From NCBI GenBank assembly GCA_051453625.1, contig JBOZIK010000001.1, positions 189,013,313-189,077,312 of the forward strand: 64,000 nucleotides of DNA, read 5' to 3'. Below the pieces are notes generated by a model. The model made no database searches and was not told the origin of the DNA. It worked only from the letters and a program-made list of their open reading frames with translations. A program made the position numbers and the translations under genes. This DNA is from Welwitschia mirabilis. Lineage: Eukaryota > Gnetophyta > Gnetopsida > Welwitschiales. Every line of letters starts with the position of its first letter. The first letter of the stretch is position 1. Below, piece after piece: positions 1 to 10,326 of this stretch.

Positions 1-204
1 TAGTACTACTAAGTGTTCAATAATAAAACTTGTACATTAAAGAAAGCTATAAACATCAAAATGTATGACATTGATTTAAATTTTATTTGTATATAGGATG
101 GCTATGATTCCATATAGCTTAAATAATAATCAAATAATCTTAAATCACATTCAGATAGTAAGAAGGACAAAGAAGAAGAAATAGATAAGGAAACCTCTTC
201 AAAC

Positions 205-1980
205 ATGACCAAAATAAAGAAAAGCCATTCTATAATTAATATCATAGGTAGTCTATATATTACTATTTAAAATGAAAGACATACTAAGGAATTCTTTGGA
301 TTTGTAGGATATATCTCATAGGTAGAGCCCAAAACATTCAATGAAGCAAAAAGAGATAAACATTGGATGCTAGTAATGAAAGAGGAACTTAATCTGTTTA
401 AAAGGTGGAATGTCTGGGAAACCACTTCAAGACCATCTAATAAACAAGTTATTTTGGTATTTAAAAATAAAATAGATGAGATAATGTTATCAGAAATAAA
501 TCAAGTTTAGTGGAAAAAGGGTATAATTAATAAGAATGCATAGACTTTAAAGAATCCTCTACACTACTAGCTCATATGGAATCTATAAGAATGCTTTTAG
601 CATTTGCATGTATCAAAGGATTTGGACTCTACTAGATGGATGTAAAAAGTGCCTTTATAAATGAAGTACTTGAAGAAGAAGTGTATGTTGAGAAACTTAA
701 AGGGTTTACTAGATCTCATAAATAGACTATGTTTACAAACTAAAAAAGGATCTTTATGATTTCAAGAAAGNNNNNNNNNNNNNNNNNNNNNNNNNNNNNN
801 NNNNNNNNNNNNNNNNNNNNNNNNNNNNNNNNNNNNNNNNNNNNNNNNNNNNNNNNNNNNNNNNNNNNNNACTAAAAAAGGATCTTTATGATTTCAAGAA
901 AGTACCTAGAGCTTAGTATGAGAAATACTAATGCCATATAATACAAAATGAATTTAAAAGACGTACATTTGATGTTATAATATTTATTAAAAGGGATGAT
1001 AAAGATTTTATGATTATGTAAATCTATGTGGATAATAGTGCTACTAATACATTATTATGTGAAAATATTTCTAAGAATATGTAGGATGAGTTTTAAATGA
1101 GTCTAATGGAAGAGATAAAAAACTTATTTGAAATTTAGGTGGTGTAACATAATAAGGTACATTAATTTCTTAAACTAAATATGTTAAAAATTTGATAATC
1201 AAGTGTGGCTTATAAGATTATAAGGTTAAAGATATTTTAATAAGTCAAAGCACTCAACTAGACAAATGCGAGCATGGTAAAAAGATTGACCAGAAGATAT
1301 ACAGAGATACGATTAGTAGTTTACTATATCCTATAGCTAGTGGGCTTGATATCATTTTGACTATATGGGTTTATGATCAGTATCAAAGTAATCCTAGAGG
1401 AATACATCTTATGATAGTTAAAAGGAATTTTCACTATCTAAAAGATACTACTAATTAGGATCTTTAGAATTTAAAGTATTCTTGCATTGTCCTAGTTGGG
1501 TATTATGACATAAATTAAGTAGGATGTAAAAATGATAGAATAAGAACTAGTGGAAGTTGCTTCTTATTTGAATAATATTTGATATGTGGAAGTAGAAAAA
1601 TGCAAAACTTAAGTACTCTTTAAATCACTGAGGTTGAATACATTACTTCTAGAAGTTATTATGCTTAGTTACATTGGATGAAGTAAGTCTTAAAATATTT
1701 TGAACTACCTATGAGAAGAATTCCCATTTTTTATGATAACAAAATTGCTATCAACATCTCAAACAATCCTATTTAGTATTCAAAAATTAAACACATCAAA
1801 ATTAGACATCATTTTCTTAGAGAGCATGTATAAAATAAGGATATCATGCTAGAATACATTAATAACAATGATTAACTCACTAATGTCTTTATTAAATCAT
1901 TAAGTGATAATAGTCTTATTAAATTATGTAGAAACTTATGGATTGGGCCTTTTTCAATTAGGTAAGTCATTAGGTTATTA
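205..1980 (+). pseudogene. Ty1/copia reverse transcriptase-RNase H remnant (SIRE-like)
   Basis: Decayed 3' half of a copia polyprotein that would copy element RNA into DNA. Seen: the IN-RT linker from about 205, the RT opening with the EPKxxxEA and HWMLVMKEEL motifs (about 330-390), the block MESIRMLLAFACIKGF near 575-620, then MDVKSAF after a stop. RNase H runs from about 1515 (GCKNDR, later FYDNKIAINISNNP and IRHHFLREHV) to about 1960. Conserved Gln and Trp codons have become stops (633-635 TAG for Gln, 914-916 TAG for Trp), and there are frameshifts. The catalytic YVDD box reads YVDN at 1025-1036, so the enzyme would be dead even without the stops. No LTR is seen on either side. The lineage call is from family knowledge; it could be the autonomous relative of the two copia elements further right. 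Confidence 0.85.
739..902. other. Assembly gap (771-870) with duplicated flanks
   Basis: A run of exactly 100 N. The 32 bases before it (739-770) recur identically right after it (871-902). Collapsing the two copies gives an uninterrupted copia RT reading frame across the join, so the gap probably hides no sequence. Confidence 0.85.
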
Positions 1981-2223
1981 CTCTTAAAATCTTAACTCCA
2001 CATTATGATATTCTATAAGTTGAGATGATAACTAAACCATAAACTAGTAAATGATGTATAAGTTACTTTACATTTTTGCTATGATATTTTAATCATGTCA
2101 TTACCTATAGAAAATTTTTGAGTTTTTCATTTTAAGAGAAGACTCTCTTAGTAGAAGATGTGTATTATGGAGACCTCTTAAGTATTATAGATTTATAGTT
2201 GGTAAATGTATTTATAAGTTAGA

Positions 2224-2392
2224 CATCTTTAAAGGTTAAGTATGTTGTATTTAATTTTTAAAAATAGATGTCTTTGGCTATGTAGACATTTTTATAGTAT
2301 GCAGGTAATTCATAAAGTTTATTATTAAAAGATGTCTTTTTCTAAGTAGACATCTACTTTTATCATTTTAAACATCTTCAGACTAGTATTCA
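2224..2392. repeat. Cluster of inverted AGATGTCT / AGACATCT repeats
   Basis: Several short hairpins built on one motif. The clearest has perfect 8-base arms at 2330-2337 (AGATGTCT) and 2348-2355 (AGACATCT). Partial copies lie near 2226, 2267-2290 and 2378. The same motif recurs at 4932-5370. The core looks like GACGTC after loss of CpG. Such clusters are typical of subterminal regions of CACTA-type and some other DNA transposons, but no terminal inverted repeat was found. Confidence 0.55.
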
Positions 2393-2431
2393 TCTTTTAA
2401 TACTACATCAGAAAATAAAATACATGACAAC

Positions 2432-2451
2432 AAAAGGGTTTTAACCCTTTT
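2432..2451. repeat. 20-base palindrome
   Basis: AAAAGGGTT and AACCCTTTT arms of 9 bases separated by two T residues. Too short to assign; it lies just inside the left hairpin cluster. Confidence 0.5.
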
Positions 2452-4931
2452 CATTTAGTAAATGGACCACCATCTATCATTTTTAATCCTTCATTTAATA
2501 TGTGTCCCTCTCAGAGTTCTTTTCAAGTCTAGTTTTTCTTAGATCTCTTGGCATTTACATTTTAGATTGGGAAGAAATATTTACAATCAATACAGCAAAT
2601 GATCTTTTCTTGATAAGTTCTTTTTTCCCACTGATTCATGTATTATCAGAAGTTTAGTTCTTCCTATCTTTTTCTTCAAAACTGATAAGGAGAAAGACCT
2701 CTAATGCCTTAAAGGGTGATGAATCTATTACAAAAACCCACAGACTATAGTATAAGTCATACTTCTATCATGAGTCAAGTGTAAAATGTTTTTAAATCTA
2801 GACTAGAAAATCTACTTACAAAAGAATAAGAAATATTAAATTCTCACTTATTTCTTATGTCTTGATTTAAACATGTTAATCCAATTAGAGCAAAGAAATT
2901 CTAGACCTCATTAATAGTGATTTCAATAGTAATATTCATGATATAGATAGTATCATTGGGATTTTTCAAACTCAAGTGTAAGGTATTTTTCTATTTCTTG
3001 AACCTAGGTTTTAAATGCCATATTGGTATAGATGATTAAAGCTTTCATAATTGTATATGCATTCTTTTAAAGATATTTTCACACACTTTTCTATTCACAT
3101 CTCATGGTGTTCATTAACCAATGTGTATTTGGGCATTCGAGGAGGAATTTTTATAAAAATGTAGAATGCAAAGATATGATACAAGATGCATTTTTTTGAG
3201 TTTAATCATCTTCTATAAAATAATTATTCAGGGAGGTAGCTATACTTTTGTGATCTATTGCCTTTTCACAGGGATGAATATGAATATTGACTATATTTTA
3301 TGTATGGACATCATTACTCATTTTCTAAAGGGTGATACCATGGATTATCCTTACTTGATTATCCTAATTATTAGCAATTCCAATATCGCAGTGTCATGAG
3401 TTAATTGCATTTGTCCTAAAAAGCTACTTTAAGAAATTAGTGAGAAATGATAAGCACTAGTACCAGTAGGTGAAGGCATAAGTATGAGAACTTTTAAGGC
3501 ATAGTTCGAGCACTCTTACTATTCAGCTACTCATAGTTCATCATTAATAAATAGGGTCTCAAGGATATTATTAAGATGATAAATAAGATTAGAGAAAATC
3601 TATTAAGATTAAAGAAGCATCATTATGTAGCCAATGAGGGAAAGGCTCTTATAGGTAGTTGGAAATCCATGCAAACTTCCACTAAGTCTAATTTAGAGAA
3701 GGAATTAGAGGTAAAGGTACCTTCAACACCTTCTACTATATGTTATGACTCAAGTCGTGTAGTAGATTCCAATTCATTAAAGTCCATTATAGAGAAGGCA
3801 CAGACACAGGGGGAGCACCATGCTTTGGCATAAGTATAAGAGGAGTATTAAGCTCTAGCATAGGCATAATGGAAGTAATAAGAGGACTCTAATATCTCTA
3901 ATGCCTAGCATATCATATTTTGTAAGCCTTATCACAAATTATCCATTTGCCATCCTACACAGCCTCGAACTTCCTTGCCTTGCTTCTTTATCACCACTTC
4001 TCACAATTTCCATTCATGCTTTACCACTTAAGATTGCTTTACCTCTTAGCACTGCTTGATCCTTAGCTTATGGTTTTACTGAGATAGCTACTACTAAATT
4101 ATTTGAAATCTCCATTACCCCTCAGATATATTCATGTATGATGAGATAAGTCTCTTAGAGTCACGATGAGTCATCGTAGTGATCATCTAGGAAATGATAA
4201 CATACTTTCACCCACCTCTTCTTCTTTGTACATCATCCAGATCCCTACCATTAGGAATAGTGATGATAATGATGATAATGTGCAATATGTCACTCAGTAT
4301 ACTAGTGATTCAACTCTTAGTGATTAGCTCCTTTTGTTTTATCTAAAAAAGGGGAGAATGGGTAAATCAGATTGGATACTATTGGACATCCTATATGAGT
4401 CTAGAGGATGTAAACTTGAGATAGATGAATTGGACCTCATGTGACTAATATTATTATTAATGATCACTATCTGTTATTGGTATACATTTCATAATATTAT
4501 ATTTCTTGTTGCTATTTTTTGCATGTATGTAATACACTTTATGATTTGATATGTGTTTAATAATTTATACCACTTCTTGCTTACTATTTTGAAAATAATT
4601 ATGTATGATTAATAAATATTTTTCAACTATTAAAATTTATATCATGTCTTATGTAGTACATTATATTTTCTCTTGGATTAAGTTATTTCAAGTTAATTTA
4701 TAAAACATAATTATACTAATGAGATTTTACAAACTTTGGACATCATTAAAAAAGGGAATATTATTAAGGAAATCCTAATTTTAATATCTTACTTGTTAAA
4801 TGTGATGTTTCTATTATGTGCATAGCTAAATTTGAAAAACATTAAAATTGAAAAAGAGATAAATCCAACTAAAACCTTAAAGTACTTCAAAGCTTTAGCT
4901 TAAATTTTATAAAGAATAGTTAAAAATAACT
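2452..4931. other. Interior of a possible DNA transposon, mostly unassigned
   Basis: This stretch is bracketed by two clusters of the same hairpin motif (2224-2392 and 4932-5370). It holds scattered short open frames, including one of 77 codons at 3166-3399 that I do not recognise, the Gln-rich remnant described separately, and a pyrimidine-rich stretch at about 3930-4080. No transposase catalytic motif was recognised. Calling it a transposon interior is an inference from the flanking repeats. Confidence 0.3.
3576..3890 (+). pseudogene. Unidentified Gln-rich coding remnant
   Basis: An open frame of 85 codons (3576-3833) that I do not recognise. It holds a Ser/Thr/Pro-rich middle and ends in a charged stretch with SIIEKAQTQ. 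In the same frame just beyond the stop, TAA and TAG codons alternate with Ala, Glu and Trp codons in a pattern (ALA*V*EEY*ALA*A*WK) that reads as an Ala/Gln-rich coiled segment if each stop is a mutated CAA or CAG. It may be the C-terminal tail of a DNA-transposon protein, since it lies between two hairpin clusters, but no diagnostic domain is visible. Confidence 0.35.
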
Positions 4932-5370
4932 GAAGACATCTTCAAATGTGAAGATGTCTATGGAATAGATGTCTATAATATCAAAGAATTTTCCACTAAA
5001 TTAGGATTCATCACATAGCCAAATTCATCTACAATGTCAAAGATCTCTTACTAAATTAGTATGCTAATGTAAGGAAAAAAGTCTATCAAATTAAAAAGAT
5101 CTATACTGCTTCATCTGATGGAGGACATATATAGAGTTAAAGATATTTGTATTAAGCTAGAAGAGGTAACAAAGAAAAGTTATATTTTAATTATTTATCT
5201 ATATTTTAGAAAATCAAGAAAGTTTTATACCTTGAATTCATGATCACTAAGGGTCATAGGTATGATAGCTTAAGTTTTATTAAATTATAAATATTTTGAC
5301 TAAATACATATTATAAGTAAAGGTGTCTTCCTAATATAGACATCTATTACTCTGAAGACATCTACCCTAA
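4932..5370. repeat. Right-hand cluster of GACATC / GATGTC hairpins
   Basis: Starts with the perfect palindrome GAAGACATCTTC (4932-4943). Next is a perfect hairpin with 10-base arms (4934-4943 and 4950-4959) and a 6-base loop. More copies follow near 4967 and at about 5322-5370. This is the same motif family as at 2224-2392, about 2.6 kb away, as expected of subterminal repeats at two ends of one element. Confidence 0.5.
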
Positions 5371-5457
5371 AAATTTGATGAAAAAATAATTAGTCATTAG
5401 ATAATGAAAACTCATCCATTTCTATTCATTACATAATGTTAAAACATTTCTAAATGG

Positions 5458-5760
5458 TACTACTAGAAATAAAGAATTTTAAGGCATTTATTTTAATAAG
5501 CACCTTAAGTACAGAGCTTTTTAAGGCATTTATTTCAATAAATAACTTAAACAAGCTAATAAAAATCTTTTTTAGGTATTGTTTTAAATAAACACCTTAA
5601 AACCTCCTTTGAATTTAAGGCATTTATAAAAATAACGCCTTAAGAATAAGGAATGCATTATAATAAACACTTTAAATATTCTTGGTTTTTAAGGCATTTA
5701 TTAAAATGAACACCTTAAATTAAGGCCTTTACAAAATAATCTCCTTAATCTTTTACACTT
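5458..5760. repeat. CACTA-like terminus with about seven palindromic subterminal units
   Basis: TACTACTAGAAA at 5458-5469 matches the plant CACTA end CACTACTAGAAA with one C-to-T change. From about 5475 come roughly seven units of about 40 bases. Each is an imperfect hairpin of the form TTTAAGGCATTTATT, short loop, AATAAACACCTTAAA; one unit keeps a CpG (AACGCCTTAAG near 5630). Arrays of short palindromes next to a CACTA end are the usual binding sites for the element's own protein. The opposite terminus was not found. Confidence 0.55.
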
Positions 5761-5784
5761 ATTAAAACATTATTCTTTATGCTA

Positions 5785-5800
5785 NNNNNNNNNNNNNNNN
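5785..5800. other. 16-base N run
   Basis: Short gap at the end of the palindromic array. No flanking duplication is evident. Confidence 0.9.
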
Positions 5801-6697
5801 TTTAAACAATTTTGAAAGTTCTTGAAGAAGAAAACCATATTGAAGATCCTCTTCACCTCTTCACTCATGAAATCATTTAGATTAATTCTCTATCCAATGA
5901 AATATTAGTTCTAGAGAGAAGTCTATAAATTTATTCTTTATTTTAAACTTGCAACTATTAAGTAAATCACTCATTTAGACATTGGATTATTGTTTCTTTA
6001 CATGTTTGTATTATTTTCCTTATGCTAGACATGTTCTATTAACCAACCTACAAAATTATAGCTTTTCCATAACCTTATTATGGTCCCAGCATCCATGACA
6101 TCTACCAAATGTGCTCTTATATACTAGGGCCACATGATTTTCAGTAAGCTCTTACCTTACTTATTTCTATTAAATTTTTCTTTTGATATAGTCTAACTTG
6201 CTAATTTCTACTCATCTTTAATTAATGAATCTATTTTTATTCACTATAATTTAGCTCATTTTTGTTTGAATGATGGATAGTTTAGTATGGTATCTAGAAT
6301 AAGGTTGTATATTTCTTGGTTTACTTGGATTTAAATCTTTGTAGAGTTCTAATATGGACGTAGTTTAGGTGAAGCTTTATACTAGGATACTTCTCTTTGT
6401 CTAAAGAACTTTGAAGTTTGTTTATTATTGTAATGATACAACATTAATGGAATTTTAGGAATTACATCTAGAAATGTACTATTAGAACATTTTTATATGA
6501 ATCAAAGTCATCATGAATTTTCATGAAGATATTCATTTCAAAGGAAAGGTTTCTCATTACTGTGTTCATCTTTTTATGTTTTATGTTCAATGCTTCTATG
6601 AATTCCAATACTCTTGTTATTAATTTAGGGGTAAATAAACACGTTTCTTGGCTAACATTATGATATTTAAGATTTTCATTTTTGTGAATTATTATTT
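5801..6697. other. Unassigned AT-rich sequence
   Basis: No open frame with recognisable similarity, RNA gene or repeat seen. By position it could be the interior of the CACTA-like element that starts at 5458. Confidence 0.3.
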
Positions 6698-7319
6698 CTT
6701 TGATATCTTATTTTTATTTTTCATTCTAGAGAATAAGTTATTAAGTGTCAAAGAACTTCACCAACCTAATAATGATGAACAATGNNNNNNNNNNNNNNNN
6801 NNNNNNNNNNNNNNNNNNNNNNNNNNNNNNNNNNNNNNNNNNNNNNNNNNNNNNNNNNNNNNNNNNNNNNNNNNNNNNNNNNNNNNNNNNNNNNNNNNNN
6901 NNNNNNNNNNNNNNNNNNNNNNNNNNNNNNNNNNNNNNNNNNNNNNNNNNNNNNNNNNNNNNNNNNNNNNNNNNNNNNNNNNNNNNNNNNNNNNNNNNNN
7001 NNNNNNNNNNNNNNNNNNNNNNNNNNNNNNNNNNNNNNNNNNNNNNNNNNNNNNNNNNNNNNNNNNNNNNNNNNNNNNNNNNNNNNNNNNNNNNNNNNNN
7101 NNNNNNNNNNNNNNNNNNNNNNNNNNNNNNNNNNNNNNNNNNNNNNNNNNNNNNNNNNNNNNNNNNNNNNNNNNNNNNNNNNNNNNNNNNNNNNNNNNNN
7201 NNNNNNNNNNNNNNNNNNNNNNNNNNNNNNNNCTTTGATATCTTATTTTTATTTTTCATTCTAGAGAATAAGTTATTAAGTGTCACAGAACTTAACCAAC
7301 CTAATAATGATGAACAATG
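6698..7319. other. Assembly gap (6785-7232) with duplicated flanks
   Basis: 448 N flanked by an 87-base sequence at 6698-6784 that recurs at 7233-7319 with two mismatches. Open frames drawn through the N run are meaningless. The duplication suggests two contigs ending in the same sequence, or two near-identical repeat copies, rather than a true 448-base insert. Confidence 0.8.
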
Positions 7320-7381
7320 CTATAAAAACTTACTTACAAAACCTAATAATGATGAACAATGCTATAAAAACTTACTTACAT
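7300..7381. repeat. 42-base tandem duplication, two copies
   Basis: The unit starting CCTAATAATGATGAACAATG at 7300 recurs at 7342 with period 42. The second copy runs to about 7379. It sits just right of the gap and overlaps the end of the duplicated gap flank. Confidence 0.75.
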
Positions 7382-9139
7382 ACTATTAAGTGCTATACAA
7401 ACATCATCAGTATGAATATCTATCCCATCCTAGACATCGTTGTAAGGCATAAAATCTTCTTAAAATCAGTCATACTCATATATTTATGATACTATTATCT
7501 TCTAAAAGAAATAGATGCATAGTTTTCAAAGAAAATAAATTCATTCCAAATGCAAGTAAAGGAATCATGGAGGTTATCTAGTATACATCCTATAGTTTTA
7601 GGTTTAGAATATTTGTGATTAGATTTCTATCCATGTAAGAAAATCATGAAGAAAAAGAAAATTTATCTTTGCAACTTTGTACATTAATAAAAAAGGGAGA
7701 AACTATCCCTGAATATCACACTTTTCCTATAAAAATCCCTTATCTCTTCATTTGAGTATAACTAAATAAAATTGGATTTTATATTTGACTTTACCTTCTA
7801 GTATTAATTTACTAGAGTAGTACCTACAAAGGATGAATAACCTATGAATGTTTTGTAAATAATTGTGCCACATAACCAAGCATTTGCAGCTACATCATTA
7901 TAGCTTTGACTTAGAATAATTGAACAAATAGTTTAGAACTCCATGTTTATGTATTTAATCATATTTTATCACTAGTTGGTTAATTTTCAAAATTACTAAA
8001 TGGATGTTTGATGCATTTACACACCTAAGGAGCATCATAATCTAAAGGCCCACAAGATGTCAAAAGGATGGCATCTGTCTGCATGAATGAAAACATTTCA
8101 CATCATACTAATGCCTAAAAAACTTAGAAGTAACAAAGGATTTTCCATGATTACATTAAACACAGTTTGAAAAGACTTCTATATTGTCTATTTTATATTA
8201 TCATAATTCAAAGGAAATTTTAATTTCTATAACTTTTTATTTATACAAGTCTACTATTATAACTATCAGTAGTTCTGCTGCAAAATCACTTGCATGTATT
8301 TCCCACATAACCTTTAAAATGATAAATAAGGATATGTATGTATCTATAAATAAATATCTCCTAAAGATTACCTATTGATGCATCAAATGTATAGTAAATT
8401 ATAGAGCACAAAACATATTTTGTAAAAAGAAAATATTAGAAGAATGTTAAATAGTTAAGAGAAGAAAAGTAATTAGAAAAGATACTCAACCTATGCCATG
8501 GACGATGCAATCCAAAAACTTATTGGCATTTTCTTAATCCACTTTTTCTTTAGAAAAGGTGAGGAATAAAAAACACATTTCATGAGAACAAAATATTAGA
8601 AGCATATTAAATAGTCAAGAGAAGAAAAGTGAAAGTACTGATGAATGGAGGAAAGCTAGTTGTTTCAAAAATCCTTGAAGGTTTAATGATGTTTTCATCT
8701 AAGATATAAGAACAACTCAAGTAGTTGACATAACATAAGAATTTGCACATTGAAGCTTAGTAAAGAACAAACAATTTAAATTCTTTTAGCTCTATAGATA
8801 TAAGAAACCTTACTTGATAGGTTACCTCAGAATTATGAAGTCATTGCTCACATATTTTGCCTTTTATTATCCTTCTCATAAACAAAGAATTAAAACATCA
8901 TAATCCAAGCATTTCAACTTGCATTTTCCTCAACAAATTTGCTAACGACTTAAGTAAAATTTACCCCTCTTGATTCTTCTATTTTTTGCTTATAAATTGA
9001 GAGTTAGAATTATTCATAGACACTCATAGATTCATATACAATTGAAAAACTATAGTGTTATTAGACAGGATATATCTAACATCTCAGGACTCTATTAGAA
9101 TATGATTAGAATTCTATGGCTATTATTATTTTCATTAGG
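7382..9139. other. Unassigned AT-rich region
   Basis: No coding similarity recognised on either strand. The only structure seen is the 160-base-offset direct repeat at 8411-8630. The short open frame at 8184-8378 has no recognisable features. Confidence 0.3.
8411..8630. repeat. Direct repeat, two copies 160 bases apart
   Basis: 8431-8470 and 8591-8630 match at 37 of 40 bases, with weaker similarity for about 20 bases upstream of each. Function unknown. Confidence 0.65.
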
Positions 9140-9494
9140 ATGATCCCTTACAATTAGACTACATTATACGTTGTTCTTTAAAATTGTTAATGAAAGGGTA
9201 AATAATCCTAAGAGAAAGACTTCAAACTTAAATAAAACTTATCTTAGATTGATTTATGCAAGTGAAAATTATAGAGTATATGATCACTTAATAAACACTA
9301 AAATTAAATTTATTTTGGTCACAAATGATGAAGGCTTGAAATACATGACTACTAAGAATTTCTTTAGAGAGTTTCATGTAGCTTATGTGGATGGTATATC
9401 AAATCCTTTTCATGTGTCAAGAAAGAGAAGAAATTCAAAAGTTTTTGCTAAGAAAACTTTAGCTATTATTAGATCATTTAAAATAGCATCATAG
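9140..9494 (+). pseudogene. TRAPPC2L-like (TRAPP complex subunit, sedlin fold) gene fragment
   Basis: The frame 9171-9494 (107 codons) matches the C-terminal three quarters of plant TRAPPC2L, a small longin-fold subunit of the TRAPP vesicle-tethering complex at the Golgi. Recognised blocks in order: VNERVNNPK, ENYRVYDHLINTKIKFILVT, NFFREFH, AYVDGISNPFHV, and a terminal IIRSFKIAS followed by TAG at the family's usual end. Upstream, LDYIIRCSL in another frame (about 9152-9178) corresponds to the preceding part, so a frameshift lies near 9175. The ATG at 9171 is therefore not the true start. No intron interrupts the matching part, which suggests a retrocopy or a captured cDNA-like fragment. The body is open, but the N-terminus is missing and conserved residues are changed. 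Confidence 0.72.
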
Positions 9495-9819
9495 ATATAC
9501 TGAAATTAGAATTAATTACACCTAGTAGATCCTTTGGAAGTGCATGCAGTTTATTTTCAATAATACATTTAGTCTTCCTTTTGCTATAACATAGATATCA
9601 GAGCATTCAAGTTTTCTTTAGTTATTGAAGTTTGTAAAAGGAAAATAGGTAATAAAGATTTAATTGATGAGAGTAATTAAAATTTATAGCTGTAATTCTT
9701 TGTTTTGTAATTTTTTATTTTACTAATCTCTTCTATTACCTAACTAATAGAATGAAATTTTGGAAAATTATCCTTTTGGTAAGTAATATTTATAATTCAT
9801 TTTTGAATAGATTTGGCTT

Positions 9820-10326
9820 TGAGCAACACAATTATGCCTCAGATTGATCTTATGCTTTCTACTTATCTTTGGCTCTATGGAGGTCCTCTACATCTTATTA
9901 GAACTTATAAAGTTTCTAGAAGGAGCATGGATACCTATGCTTCTTATCCTTATACTCATGATAATCATATATATTTGGCATTTTGGAACTATAAAGAAAT
10001 ATGAGTTTGATCCTTAAAATAAGGTATTCATCAAAAGGTTACTTAGTTTGGATTCTAGTTTTAGTGTTGTTTGTGTTCTAGGTATTGGCCTTATATATAT
10101 AAATCTTGTTACTTGGATACCTCAAAAATTTTCACACTTTGTCATAAAACTTCCAGCATTTAACCAATTTCTAGCATTTGTATGCAAAAAATTAGTTCTG
10201 GTGCCTTATGTTCCACTTGAAGAAAGGGTTTTTAGTGGATGTATAGAATATAAAGAATGTAGATTATATAGATACATAATTAGATATGGTTATCATAGAT
10301 GTTTAGACAAGATAGGAAAAGAATAG
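9820..10326 (+). pseudogene. HAK/KUP potassium transporter fragment
   Basis: One reading frame across this stretch matches the later part of plant HAK/KUP/KT K+ transporters, which carry K+ across plasma membrane or tonoplast. In order: a hydrophobic helix (CFLLIFGSMEVLY, about 9853-9891), GAWIP, a second helix ending IYIWHFGTIKKYEFD (about 9965-10011), GIGLIYINLV (10081 on), FSHFVIKLPAFNQ, VPYVPLEERVF, and YRYIIRYGYH near 10290. Two stops fall at normally coding positions: 9820-9822 TGA where Trp is expected, and a TAA just after KKYEFDP where Gln is usual. The frame ends in the cytoplasmic tail at 10324-10326. Length is about 165 residues against roughly 750-800 for the family. Lying 330 bases after the TRAPPC2L fragment, it may have been captured with it. 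Confidence 0.75.

Noticed and set aside
6648-7389. Several open frames of 160-214 codons across the N run
   Set aside because: Almost entirely undetermined bases; the apparent frames exist only because N carries no stops.
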